Position numbers and translations under genes: made by a program
The notes under the pieces: generated by a model
What the model was told of the DNA's origin: nothing
The model's database searches: none
Seen by the model: only the letters and a program-made list of their open reading frames with translations
Part shown: in pieces, positions 41,260 to 49,677 of the stretch
How positions within the stretch are numbered: position 1 is the first letter of the stretch
Layout: each line of letters starts with the position of its first letter
Origin: Streptomyces koelreuteriae
GTDB lineage: Bacteria; Actinomycetota; Actinomycetes; Streptomycetales; Streptomycetaceae
Direction of reading: 5' to 3'
Length of the DNA: 64,000 nucleotides
Assembly (NCBI RefSeq): GCF_018604545.1
Contig: NZ_CP075896.1
Coordinates: 1,178,001-1,242,000, forward strand

Positions 41260-43103
41260 GGCACGACCGCCTCCTCCACCAGCAGCCGCCCGGCCGCCGC
41301 GATCGACTCGGCGTCGATGCCGGCGGCGTGCAGCGCCTCGGCCGGGGTCGCCGAGCCGGGCATCGACCGTACGGCGAGCCGCACCAGACGCGGGACGGGC
41401 CGCCCGTCGGTGAAGGCGTCGAGGACCGCGTCCCCGATGCCGCCCTCCGGGTGGTGGTCCTCGACGGTCACCAGGCAGCCGGTCTCCTCGGCGGCCCGGC
41501 GCAGGGTGGCCCGGTCGACGGGCTTCACGGAGTACAGGTCGATCACCCGCGCCTGGATGCCCTCCCGCTCCAGGGCGTCGGCGGCGGCCAGTGCCTCGTG
41601 CACGGTGACGCCCGCCGCGACGAGGGTCAGCCGGTCGTGCTCGGAGGAGCGCAGCACCTTGCTCCCGCCGACCGGGAACTCCTCGTCTGGGCCGTAGAGC
41701 ACCGCGCTCTCGCCGCGCGAGGTGCGCAGATAGCGGACGCCCTCCAGGCCGGCCATCGCGCCGACGAGCCGGGCGGTCTGGTTGGCGTCGCACGGGTACA
41801 GCACGGTCGAGCCGTGCACCGCGCGCATCATCGCCAGGTCCTCCAGGCCCATCTGGCTGGGCCCGTCCTGGCCGATGGCGACGCCCGCGTGCGAGCCGAC
41901 GAGGTTGATGCCGGCGCCGCTGACGGACGCCATCCGGATGAAGTCGTGGGCCCGGGTCAGGAAGGCCGCGAACGTGGCGGCGTACGGCATCCAGCCGCGT
42001 GCGGCGAGTCCGACCGCCGAGGCGACCATCTGCTGCTCGGCGATGTAGCACTCGAAGTAGCGGTCGGGGTGCTCCTTGGCGAAGAACTCGGCGCGGGTGG
42101 AGTCGCCGACCTCTCCGTCCAGGGCGACGATGTCGCCGCGGCCGGTGCCGAGCGCGGCGAGCGCCTCACCGAAGGCGTTGCGGGTGGCGACCTCCTCGCC
42201 CTTGTCCCAGGTGGGAAGTTCGTAGTTCCCGGTGTGGACGGAATGCAGCATGCGGGCGGCCGGCGGTTCCTGCACCCGGACGCGGATGTCGCGCGGACCG
42301 CCGAGTTCGGCGATCGCCTCCTCGGCCTCCGGCAGCGGCTTGCCGTGCAGGCCCTCGCGGTCCTGGACGCTCTCAACGCCCTTGCCCTTGAGGGTGCGGG
42401 CGAGGATCGCGGTGGGCTGGCCCTTGGTGGAGGCGGCCTCGCCGTAGGCCCGGTCGACGGCGTCCACGTCGTGCCCGTCGACCTCGATGGTGTGCCAGTC
42501 GAAGGCCTGGAAGCGGCGGGCGTAGGCGTTCAGGTCGTGGCCGTGCCGGGTCGGGCCGCGCTGGCCGAGCCGGTTGACGTCGACGATCACGGTGAGGTTG
42601 TCCAGGTGCTCGTACCCGGCGTGCTCGGCGGCCTCCCACACGGATCCCTCGGCCAGCTCGCTGTCGCCGCACAGCACCCAGGTGCGGTAGCCGGTGCGGT
42701 CCAGCCGCTTGCCGGCCAGCGCGATGCCGACACCGACCGGCAGGCCCTGCCCGAGCGAGCCGGTGGCCGTCTCGACCCACGGCAGACGCTGCGGTGTGGG
42801 GTGCCCTTCGAGACGGCTGCCCAGCTTGCGGAAGGTGAGCAGTTCCTCGTCGTCGATGGCGCCGGCCGCCTTGTACGCGGAGTACAGCAGCGGCGAGGCG
42901 TGCCCCTTGGACAGCACGAAGCGGTCGTTGCCGGGGTGGGCGGGGCGGTCGAAGTCGTAGCGGAAGTGGCGGGCGAGCAGGACGGCCATCAGGTCGGCCG
43001 CGGACATCGAGGACGTCGGATGCCCGGAGCCCGCGGCGTCGGCGGCGCGGACACTGTCCACGCGCAGCTGTCGGCCGAGATCGGTGAGTTCACCGGTGTT
43101 CAT
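41256..43103 (-). CDS. tkt: Transketolase
   Basis: 615 residues, full length. TPP domain: LCGDSELAEGSVWEAAEHAGYEHLDNLTVIVDVNRLGQ. Pyrimidine domain about 310-480: GDSTRAEFFAKEHPDRYFECYIAEQQMVASAVGLAARG and AIGQDGPSQMGLEDLAMMRA. C-terminal domain: IDLYSVKPVDRATLRRAAEETG. Catalytic histidines in GSGHPTSSMSAADLMAVLLARHF are present. It is shorter than housekeeping transketolases, resembling the split/actinobacterial DXS-like subgroup. It catalyses two-carbon transfer in the pentose phosphate pathway, supplying NADPH-linked and ribose precursors. It overlaps both neighbours by 4 nt. Confidence 0.93.
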   Translation of the reverse strand: MNTGELTDLGRQLRVDSVRAADAAGSGHPTSSMSAADLMAVLLARHFRYDFDRPAHPGNDRFVLSKGHASPLLYSAYKAAGAIDDEELLTFRKLGSRLEGHPTPQRLPWVETATGSLGQGLPVGVGIALAGKRLDRTGYRTWVLCGDSELAEGSVWEAAEHAGYEHLDNLTVIVDVNRLGQRGPTRHGHDLNAYARRFQAFDWHTIEVDGHDVDAVDRAYGEAASTKGQPTAILARTLKGKGVESVQDREGLHGKPLPEAEEAIAELGGPRDIRVRVQEPPAARMLHSVHTGNYELPTWDKGEEVATRNAFGEALAALGTGRGDIVALDGEVGDSTRAEFFAKEHPDRYFECYIAEQQMVASAVGLAARGWMPYAATFAAFLTRAHDFIRMASVSGAGINLVGSHAGVAIGQDGPSQMGLEDLAMMRAVHGSTVLYPCDANQTARLVGAMAGLEGVRYLRTSRGESAVLYGPDEEFPVGGSKVLRSSEHDRLTLVAAGVTVHEALAAADALEREGIQARVIDLYSVKPVDRATLRRAAEETGCLVTVEDHHPEGGIGDAVLDAFTDGRPVPRLVRLAVRSMPGSATPAEALHAAGIDAESIAAAGRLLVEEAVVP

Positions 43104-45136
43104 GAGTCTCCTTTCGCGGAGTCGTCCGGTGGGTCGGAACGCTTGACGGGGCCGGGGGCGATGCCGGGGCCCGGGGGCGGCTGATCGTCAGGGGGCTGTG
43201 GAGCGGGCACGGGCTGATTCTTCGCGGGCTCACCGCCGGGCTGGTTCTTGGCAGGCTCACCACCCGGCTGATTCTTCGCAGGCTCACCACCCGGCTGATT
43301 CCGCGCGGGCTCCCGGCCCGGCTGCTCCTCGGCACGCTCACCACCCGGCTGACTCCGCGCGGGCTCACCACCCGGCTGATTCTTCGCAGGCTCTCCGCCG
43401 GGCTGATCCCGCGCGGGCTCACCACCCGGCTGCCCCTCGGCACGCTCACCACCCGGCTGCCCCTCGGCACGCTCACCGCCCGGCCGCCCCTCGGCCCACT
43501 CGCCACCCGCCCGCCCCTCGGCGGGCTCACCCCCGGCCCCGCTCCTGGACCGCGGGTCGCCGAGCGGGCCCTTGGCGGGCTTGTCGGCGGGCCAGGTCCT
43601 GGCCCGTTCTCCGCTCGGCCGGCCCTTGGCGAGTTCTGTCTCCGAGCGGCGCTCCGCGGCCCCGGATCCGGGCTGTACCTGCGTCACCCCGGATCCGGGC
43701 TGCCCCTTCGCGGGCTCGTTCCCGGCCCGGCCCTTCCCGGGCCCGGTGCCGGTCCCCCCGTCGTATGTGTCGGCCTGGATCGCGGCGCCCGGCCCCGAGC
43801 GCGCGTCGGCCTCCCGTCGCCGCCCAGGCCCGCCCGGCACCCGGGCCACCTCCGGCGACGCCGTGTCCAGGGGCACGGACCAGGACCGTACGAGCCCCAA
43901 CTGCACGGCCTGGCGCGGCAGTACGGCGTCCAGCAGCCAGTCGGCGGCGACCCGGACCCGGTTGCCGGGCATGGCGGCGAGATGGTAGCCCCGCGTCACC
44001 GCACCCGCCGGTATGCCCGACAGCGGCACGCCGAGCGGGTTGGCGGCGGCCTTCGCACCGCCCAGGTCGACGACGAAGCCCAGGTCACGGTGGCGGTAGG
44101 GCGTGCTCGCCCCGCCGAGGCCGAGCGACGCGGCGACGTTCTCGGCCGCGACCTTGCCGTGCCGCCAGGCGTGCTGCGCGGTCATCGGCGTGTAGCTGCC
44201 CGGGTTCTCCAGATCGGGCACCGCGGCCACGTCACCGCACGCGAACAGCTCCGGCCGCCCGGGCACCTGGAGATGCGGGTCGACGAGCAGCCGCCCCTTC
44301 TCCATGGGCAGCCCGAGGGACTCCACCAGCGGGTCGGGCCGTACGCCCACGCACCACACCAGCGTCCGGGTCTCGACGAACTCGCCGTCGCTCAGCACGA
44401 CCCCGTCGCGCGTGGCCTCCTTCACGGAGGTCCCCGTCCGCACGTCCACGCCCCGCTGCCGCAGCACCCGGTCGGCCGTCTCGGAGAGCCTGGCGTCCAT
44501 CTCGGGCAGCACCCGCGACGCCACGTCCAGCAGGATCCAGCGCGGTCGCATGCCCTGGCGCAGCGGGTGCTTGCGGACCTGCGCGTCGGTGAACATCTGC
44601 CCGTGGGCGGCGACCTCGGTGCCGGTGTATCCGGCGCCGACCACGACGAAGGTGCAGCGCGCTGCGCACGACTTCGGGTCGTCGGCGGCGGCTGCCAGTT
44701 CCACCTGCCGGGTCACGTGGTCGCGCAGATAGAGCGCCTCGGGCAGCCCGCGGAAGCCGTGCGCGTGCTCGGCGACGCCCGGGACGGGCAGCAGCTTGTT
44801 GACACTGCCGGCGGCGAGCACCAGCCGGTCGTAGGCGAGGGTGCCGCCGTCGCCCTCGGGGCCGGTGTAGTGCAGGGTGCGTCCGTCGAGGTCGATCCGG
44901 TCGGCCTCGCCGAGCACCAGGCGTACGTGCGGCAGCGTGTCCGAGAGGGAGACCGTGACCCGGCGCGGTTCCAGCACACCGGCCGCGACCTGGGGCAGCA
45001 GCGGCAGGTACAGGAAGTAGTCGGTCGGGTTCAGCAGGGTGATGTGGGCCCGGCCCCGGGTCTGCCGGGCAAGGGTGCGCGCCGCCCGGTAACCGGCGAA
45101 GCCGGCACCGACGATCACGATGCGGGGTCGACTCAC
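43100..45136 (-). CDS. Type II NADH dehydrogenase-like FAD protein with long repeat tail
   Basis: 678 residues from GTG at 45136 with GGAGGCGAA upstream. Residues 1-440 are a pyridine nucleotide-disulphide type oxidoreductase: VIVGAGFAGYRAARTLARQ (FAD), NPTDYFLYLPLLPQVAAGVLEPRRV, VVVGAGYTGTEVAA (NAD), VWCVGVRPDPL, LFACGDVAAVP and MTAQHAWRHGKVAAENVAA, as in NDH-2. Residues from about 445 form a low-complexity tail of about 230, ending in twelve 9-residue repeats of type GGEPAKNQP. No normal NDH-2 has this tail. It starts the operon with transketolase and LigD-Pol; a CGGGTTACCCG palindrome lies upstream. Confidence 0.88.
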   Translation of the reverse strand: MSRPRIVIVGAGFAGYRAARTLARQTRGRAHITLLNPTDYFLYLPLLPQVAAGVLEPRRVTVSLSDTLPHVRLVLGEADRIDLDGRTLHYTGPEGDGGTLAYDRLVLAAGSVNKLLPVPGVAEHAHGFRGLPEALYLRDHVTRQVELAAAADDPKSCAARCTFVVVGAGYTGTEVAAHGQMFTDAQVRKHPLRQGMRPRWILLDVASRVLPEMDARLSETADRVLRQRGVDVRTGTSVKEATRDGVVLSDGEFVETRTLVWCVGVRPDPLVESLGLPMEKGRLLVDPHLQVPGRPELFACGDVAAVPDLENPGSYTPMTAQHAWRHGKVAAENVAASLGLGGASTPYRHRDLGFVVDLGGAKAAANPLGVPLSGIPAGAVTRGYHLAAMPGNRVRVAADWLLDAVLPRQAVQLGLVRSWSVPLDTASPEVARVPGGPGRRREADARSGPGAAIQADTYDGGTGTGPGKGRAGNEPAKGQPGSGVTQVQPGSGAAERRSETELAKGRPSGERARTWPADKPAKGPLGDPRSRSGAGGEPAEGRAGGEWAEGRPGGERAEGQPGGERAEGQPGGEPARDQPGGEPAKNQPGGEPARSQPGGERAEEQPGREPARNQPGGEPAKNQPGGEPAKNQPGGEPAKNQPVPAPQPPDDQPPPGPGIAPGPVKRSDPPDDSAKGDS
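43211..43534 (-). repeat. Twelve tandem 27-bp coding repeats in the NDH-2 tail
   Basis: Each 27-bp unit codes GGE(P/R/W)A(K/R/E)(N/D/S/G)(Q/R)P-type nonapeptides. The last three are identical in protein, the earlier ones more diverged. Period and identity make this a likely length-variable minisatellite. Confidence 0.85.
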
Positions 45137-45236
45137 GGTTCGCCTCCGGCGCTGTCGCGTACCTCGGGAGCCTTCCGCGTCCCCCTGGCCAGGGCACCCA
45201 AACGTCCACCGGGCCCTCGCGGGCGCGACACCGCCG

Positions 45237-45260
45237 GTTTCCGGCCCGGCGCCCGGGTAA
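45237..45260 (+). promoter_or_regulatory. SigB-type promoter-like site before LLM oxidoreductase
   Basis: GTTT-N14-GGGTAA, 45 nt before the start; the -35 is ideal, the last base of the -10 is off consensus. GGGTAACCCGG also forms a short palindrome with the flanking CCGGG. Confidence 0.55.
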
Positions 45261-45305
45261 CCCGGTGCGGGACACGGACCGGCGACGTCGCGGAGGCACT
45301 CCCCC

Positions 45306-46268
45306 ATGCCCGAGTACGGCTATTTCCTCTCGTGCGAGCAGTACGGACCCGCCGAGCTGATCGAGCAGGCCCGGATGGCCGAGCAGGCCGGGTTCCAGGC
45401 GCTGTGGATCTCGGACCACTACCACCCGTGGAACGACGAGCAGGGCCAGAGCCCGTTCGTCTGGTCGGTGATCGGCGCGCTGTCCGAGGCGGTGTCGCTG
45501 CCGGTCGAGACGGCGGTGACCTGTCCGACCGTGCGGATGCACCCGGCGGTGGTGGCACAGGCCGCAGCGACCAGCGCGGTGATGACGGCGGGCCGCTTCC
45601 GGCTCGGCGTCGGCTCCGGCGAGGCGCTCAACGAGCACATCCTCGGTGACCACTGGCCGCCGGCCCATGTCCGTCTGGACATGCTGGAGGAGGCGATCCA
45701 GGTGATGCGCCGGCTGTTCACGGGCGAGGAGGTCAACCATCACGGGCCGCACTACACGGTGGAGAACGCCCGTCTGTACACGGTGCCGGACGAGCCGGTC
45801 CCGATCGACATCTCCGGCTTCGGCCCGGCGGCGACCCAGCTCGCGTCCCGCGTCGGCGACGGCTACATCACCATGGCGCCGGACGAGACGATGGTGGAGC
45901 AGTACCGCAAGGGCGGAGGCGGCGGAAAGCCGGTCAGCGGCGGCACCAAGGTCTGCTACGACACCGACGGGGAGGAGGCCGTACGCACCGTCCACCGGCT
46001 CTGGGCGAACGAGCAACTGCCGGGGGAACTGGGCCAGGTGCTGCCCTCCCCGAAACACTTCGAGCAGGCGCAGCGGCTCGTCACCGAGGACATGGTGCGC
46101 GAGAACCGGGTGTGCGGCGACGACGTCGAGGCACACGTCGCCGAGCTGAAGCGGTTCTCCGACGCGGGCTTCGACCGGGTCTACGTCAACCAGATCGGCC
46201 CCGACCTGCGCGGCTTCTTCGACTTCTACCGCACGAAGGTGCTGCCGCAGCTCCAGCAGGACCTCTGA
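45306..46268 (+). CDS. F420-type LLM-class oxidoreductase (TIGR03557-like)
   Basis: 320 residues. Luciferase-like TIM barrel: EYGYFLSCEQYGPAELIEQARMAEQAGFQALWISDHYHPWNDEQGQSPFVWSVIGAL, TAVTCPTVRMHPAVVAQAAATSAVMTAGRFRLGVGSGEALNEHILGDHWP, IDISGFGPAATQLASRVGDGYITMAPD, and the C-terminal FDRVYVNQIGPDLRGFFDFY. This matches the F420-dependent glucose-6-phosphate dehydrogenase-related group. The substrate is unknown. A SigB-type promoter precedes it, suggesting stress use of F420 reductants. Confidence 0.9.
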   Translation: MPEYGYFLSCEQYGPAELIEQARMAEQAGFQALWISDHYHPWNDEQGQSPFVWSVIGALSEAVSLPVETAVTCPTVRMHPAVVAQAAATSAVMTAGRFRLGVGSGEALNEHILGDHWPPAHVRLDMLEEAIQVMRRLFTGEEVNHHGPHYTVENARLYTVPDEPVPIDISGFGPAATQLASRVGDGYITMAPDETMVEQYRKGGGGGKPVSGGTKVCYDTDGEEAVRTVHRLWANEQLPGELGQVLPSPKHFEQAQRLVTEDMVRENRVCGDDVEAHVAELKRFSDAGFDRVYVNQIGPDLRGFFDFYRTKVLPQLQQDL

Positions 46269-46272
46269 CGCG

Positions 46273-46728
46273 TCAGGCCCTGGGGCGGGGCACGTCCGGG
46301 GCGTCGGTCGGCCGCGGAGGCACGTGGGGCGGGGCCGGCGGCACGGGCGGATACGGCAGACCGTCGGCCGCCGCGCCGGCCCGGCCCGCTTCCTCACGGC
46401 CCGGGACCGCGTCGGCCCCCTGCCCGGAACCCGGGCGGTCCGGCCGGGCCATGCCACGCAGCACATAGGCCGCGGCGCCCAGGAGCACGGCGGTGATCAG
46501 CGCCGCCGCCCAGCCGGGCAGTCCGAGGGCGAGGGCCAGTCCCACGGCGAGGGCGAGGGCCGCGCCCGCGTACAGGGCGAGGGCGCCGGACGCGGCGTAC
46601 AGGGTCGCCCGGCGGCGCTGCTTGCGGGTCTGCTCGCGCAGTTCGTCCCGCACGGTCTCACGCGCCACCTGTGCCAGCTCGTCAACCAGATGCTTGTCCA
46701 GATGCTCCAGGTGATCCATCGGCTTCAT
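46273..46728 (-). CDS. Holin-superfamily III-like membrane protein
   Basis: 151 residues from ATG at 46728 (an ATG three codons later is possible). An amphipathic N-terminus (MDHLEHLDKHLVDELAQVARETVRDELREQTRKQRRR) is followed by two transmembrane helices (about 43-63 and 70-90) with ALYAGAALALAVGLALALGLPGWAAALITAVLLGAAAYVL, the pattern of the actinobacterial 'phage holin family' (PF07332-like) housekeeping proteins. A Pro-rich tail ends it. Convergent with the LLM gene by 4 nt. GTTA-N15-GGGTAC just before the start is a weak SigB-like site. Confidence 0.75.
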   Translation of the reverse strand: MKPMDHLEHLDKHLVDELAQVARETVRDELREQTRKQRRRATLYAASGALALYAGAALALAVGLALALGLPGWAAALITAVLLGAAAYVLRGMARPDRPGSGQGADAVPGREEAGRAGAAADGLPYPPVPPAPPHVPPRPTDAPDVPRPRA

Positions 46729-46776
46729 ACCCGTCCGGGTACCCGTGCCCCCAGACGCGTAACTAGGCTCGTCCTC

Positions 46777-47124
46777 ATGGAGATTCTGGGTGCAACACTG
46801 CGCGTCTGCGTCGACGACCTCGAGACCGCGATCCCCTTCTACGAACGGCTGGCGGGCGGCACCGCCCAGCGCTTCGAACGGGGCGGTGTCGAGGTGGCGG
46901 CGATCGGCTGCTTCCTGCTGATGAGCGGTCCCCCGGCCGAACTGGAGGTGCTGCGCAAGGTGTCCGCGACGATCGCCGTCAAGGACGTCGACGACACCCA
47001 CCGGGTGCTCACCGAACTCGGCGCCCACATCGTCGCGGGCCCCATCGCGTCACCGGCCGGCCGCAATCTGATCGCGCTGCACCCGGACGGGTCGATCTAC
47101 GAGTACGTGGACCGCAACGCGTAA
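46777..47124 (+). CDS. VOC (glyoxalase/bleomycin-resistance fold) protein
   Basis: 115 residues from ATG at 46777. A -10-like TAGGCT ends 7-8 nt upstream and there is no Shine-Dalgarno, so probably leaderless. Two beta-alpha-beta-beta modules: LGATLRVCVDDLETAIPFYERLAGGTAQRF...FLLMSG and SATIAVKDVDDTHRVLTELGAHIVAGPIASPAGRNLIALHPDGSIYEYVD. Metal-binding positions are partly preserved (terminal Glu). Substrate unknown. Divergent from the holin-like gene. Confidence 0.85.
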   Translation: MEILGATLRVCVDDLETAIPFYERLAGGTAQRFERGGVEVAAIGCFLLMSGPPAELEVLRKVSATIAVKDVDDTHRVLTELGAHIVAGPIASPAGRNLIALHPDGSIYEYVDRNA

Positions 47125-47142
47125 GGCCCGCCGGGGCCGGAC

Positions 47143-47721
47143 TCAGTGCCGGTCCGGCCCCGTGACCGTCTCGGCGGTGATCGCCCAGCGTTCGTGGTCG
47201 CGCCAGGCCCCGTCGACGAAGAGCATCTTCGGCGAGAAGCCCTCCAGGCGGAACCCGCAGCCGCGGGCCAGGGCGATCGACGCGGCGTTCCCCGGCTGGA
47301 CGTTGATCTCCAGCCGGTGCAGCCGCATCGGGCCGAACGCGTACCGCACGACGAGGTCCAGCCCTTCGCGCATCAGCCCCCGCCCGGCGGCGTGCGCGAA
47401 GGCGCCGTAGCCCAGCGCCCCGCACTGGAAGCCGCCCTCGACGATGTTGTTGATGTTGATGAACCCGGCGATGGCCCCGCCGTCCTGCTCGCGGACCTCG
47501 TCCTTCTCGCAGACGAGGAAGCCGGCCTTGGACGGGTCCTCGATGAGCCGCCCGGCGTACGCGGTGTAGGCCTGGGCGCTCTCGGGCGGGAAGAGCCAGG
47601 GGTGGTGCAGGTCCTTGCTCTCCCGTGCCCGGGCGGTGAACTCGGCGCCGTCCCCGTAGGTGAAGTGGCGGATGCCCACCCGGGGGCCTTCGGCGAGGTA
47701 GCGGGATGCGTTGTGCGGCAC
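47143..47721 (-). CDS. GNAT acetyltransferase, RimJ/RimL type
   Basis: 192 residues. RimJ-like N-terminus VGIRHFTYGDGAEFTARARESKDLHHPWLFPP, then AIAGFININNIVEGGFQCGALGYGAFAHAAGRGLMREGLDLVVRYAFGPMRLHRLEINVQPGNAASIALARGCGFRLEGFSPKML. The acetyl-CoA loop is GRGLMREGL. It probably acetylates an N-terminal amine or amino acid. Convergent with the VOC gene. Confidence 0.9.
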   Translation of the reverse strand: MPHNASRYLAEGPRVGIRHFTYGDGAEFTARARESKDLHHPWLFPPESAQAYTAYAGRLIEDPSKAGFLVCEKDEVREQDGGAIAGFININNIVEGGFQCGALGYGAFAHAAGRGLMREGLDLVVRYAFGPMRLHRLEINVQPGNAASIALARGCGFRLEGFSPKMLFVDGAWRDHERWAITAETVTGPDRH

Positions 47722-47759
47722 CCCGCCACAGTAACCGCGCCACCTGTGCTTCCTCGGTG

Positions 47760-49544
47760 TCAGGAACCGACCACCGGCAGCCGGAGCACCCCGGTGTTCC
47801 GCGGCCCGCTGACCACGGTCACCGGTTTGACGCCCCGGTTGCCGAAGTACGCGTCGTCGCTCGCCGCGATCACGAACCGCAGCCGGTGCCCCTTGTCGTA
47901 CCGGTGCACGATCCCGGGCAGCGTGACGGTGAAGCTCTTGGTCACGTCCGGGACCCGGACCGGCGCGACCAGGCGGCGCACCAGGGTGCGGGTGCCGTCG
48001 GGGGCGATGTCGTAGAGCTTGGCGAACAGAACGAGCTTGTCGGCCGCGTCGCCGGAGTTCTGGGTGCGCTCGGCCTTCGGGGAGTGCACCTTGAGCGTGG
48101 CCCGGGGCGCGCCCACCACGTCGAGGGGGTGGGACAAGGGTGCGCTGGTCCAGCCGAGGTAGGTGCCCTCGGTGTCGTGCGGTGGGGTGTCGGGCAGGCC
48201 GATGAGACCGGCCAGGGAGCTCTCCGAATGGCTGGTGGGGGTCAGCCAGTTGGTGTACTTGCGGCTGCCCCGGGCCACCTTGTTCCGGTTGTCGACGAGC
48301 TTGCCGTCGCCGGAGAGATACAGCGTCCGGCTCGGGGCCGGGAGGTGGCCGGCGGTGGCGTAGGCGCGGTCCGGGTCGGTGATCCAGTCCCGGTGGTAGG
48401 CGAAGGCAGGTCCCGTGTCGGTCTGCGTCCGGCCGCGCAGATGGCGGTCGAACCAGGCGAGGACGCGCCGCCCTACGTAGCTGGTCTCCAGGTTGCCCTT
48501 CGACAGATCGAGTTCACCGGCGGCGGGGCCGGTGAGCCCGCCGCTGTGCCCCCAGGACTGCCAGATCATCTTCACGGGGGTGCCCTGGGCGCGGAGCGTC
48601 CGGTACGTCGCCGTCGCCTCGTTGAGGTTGAAGAGGGTGTCGGCCTGCCCCTGGACCAGCAGGGTGGGTGCCTTGACACGGTGGAGGTAGGAGGCCGGGG
48701 AGACGCTGCGGGCGAAGGCGAGCAGCTCGGCGGTCCGGTCGGCGGGGTAGCTGCCGGAGTTGAGCGTGTGGATGGTGCGGCAGGCCTTGGTGACGAAGTG
48801 CAGACAGGAGAGGCGGTTGATGCGGGAGGGGTCGAGGCTGGGCTGGAGCAGGGGCTGGCCTTCGCCGATGAGGTAGAAGCCGTTGGTCCACTGCCATTTG
48901 AAGACGCCGGGGACGCCGTTGCCGCCGGTGGCGTTGTTGGGGTCCAGCGCGTACGCCAGGTCGTTCCAGGTGATCATGGGGACGAGGGCGTCGAGGCGGT
49001 GGTCGACGGCGGCCGTGGCGAGCTGGACGGCGCCGCCGTAGGAGCCGCCGATCATGCCGACGCGCGGGTCGCCGGGCCGGTCGAGGGTGACGAAGTCGGC
49101 CTTGGTGCCGTCGTCGGCGGCGCGTGTGCCGCCCAGGAAGTCGACCAGCCGCGCGGTGGCGGCACCGTCGACGGCCGGGTCGTCGAGGGAGATGAGACAG
49201 CCGCTGCGGCCGAATCCCAGGCCGGAGTAGATGAGGGAGACGTAGCCGCGCTGGGCGAAGGCCTTGCCGATGGTGTCCGTCGAACCGTCCGACTTGCTGC
49301 CGCCGAAGCCGTTCGTGCCGAGCACGGCGGGCGCCCGGCGGTTCCGGTCCACGCCGGCCGGGCGGTACAGGTCGGCGTCGACCGTGCAGGTCCGGTCGCC
49401 CGCGCGGACGGTGAACTTCAGCGGGGTGACGGTGTAGGAGTCCGCCGCGGCGGTGGCGGGCGGCGTGAGGGCGAGGGGGGCGGCCAGGGCGGCGCCCAGA
49501 GCGAGAGCGAGCGGCGCGCGGGATCTGGGCACGCGTCGGGACAC
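47760..49544 (-). CDS. Secreted CocE/NonD (S15-like) hydrolase
   Basis: 594 residues from GTG at 49544, chosen because GGAGGT lies just upstream; GTG at 49556 would place that site inside the gene. Signal peptide about 1-36 (RAPLALALGAALAAPLALTPPATAAADS). Alpha/beta hydrolase with oxyanion region GTNGFGGSKSDG, nucleophile GMIGGSYGGAVQLA, acid near LLVQGQADTLF and His in WQSWGHSGGL. A C-terminal X-Pro-type jelly roll (about 450-594) follows. Substrate: esters or peptides, unknown. A TetR-type operator-like palindrome (49574-49600) stands 30 nt upstream of the chosen start. Confidence 0.9.
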   Translation of the reverse strand: MSRRVPRSRAPLALALGAALAAPLALTPPATAAADSYTVTPLKFTVRAGDRTCTVDADLYRPAGVDRNRRAPAVLGTNGFGGSKSDGSTDTIGKAFAQRGYVSLIYSGLGFGRSGCLISLDDPAVDGAATARLVDFLGGTRAADDGTKADFVTLDRPGDPRVGMIGGSYGGAVQLATAAVDHRLDALVPMITWNDLAYALDPNNATGGNGVPGVFKWQWTNGFYLIGEGQPLLQPSLDPSRINRLSCLHFVTKACRTIHTLNSGSYPADRTAELLAFARSVSPASYLHRVKAPTLLVQGQADTLFNLNEATATYRTLRAQGTPVKMIWQSWGHSGGLTGPAAGELDLSKGNLETSYVGRRVLAWFDRHLRGRTQTDTGPAFAYHRDWITDPDRAYATAGHLPAPSRTLYLSGDGKLVDNRNKVARGSRKYTNWLTPTSHSESSLAGLIGLPDTPPHDTEGTYLGWTSAPLSHPLDVVGAPRATLKVHSPKAERTQNSGDAADKLVLFAKLYDIAPDGTRTLVRRLVAPVRVPDVTKSFTVTLPGIVHRYDKGHRLRFVIAASDDAYFGNRGVKPVTVVSGPRNTGVLRLPVVGS

Positions 49545-49573
49545 ACGGACCTCCACGGTGGGGACAACCCGGA

Positions 49574-49600
49574 TACCGACCAGTAGGTACTTGGTCGGTA
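49574..49600. promoter_or_regulatory. TetR-type operator-like palindrome before the S15 gene
   Basis: TACCGACC-N11-GGTCGGTA, perfect 8-bp arms with further partial symmetry (AGTA...TACT) inside. This is the shape bound by many TetR regulators; no tetR gene is adjacent. Confidence 0.7.
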
Positions 49601-49609
49601 GTCATCGTG

Positions 49610-49621
49610 TGACACGTGTCA
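49610..49621. promoter_or_regulatory. TGACACGTGTCA palindrome
   Basis: Perfect 12-bp dyad 9 nt beyond the TetR-like operator, in the likely -35/upstream region of the S15 gene; may bind a second regulator. Confidence 0.45.
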
Positions 49622-49677
49622 GGGAGCGTCAATCACCGAAACGAGGGTTTCTTGACAGGATTTCAGTAGCGACATGC

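Noticed and set aside
43211..43534. Possible CRISPR-like repeat array (regular 27-bp period)
   Set aside because: The units are contiguous without spacers and stay in frame inside the dehydrogenase reading frame; it is a coding minisatellite.
17378..46728. Holin-like proteins (17378-19465 and 46273-46728) as prophage remnants
   Set aside because: No capsid, integrase, lysin or attachment site nearby; both belong to chromosomal actinobacterial families.
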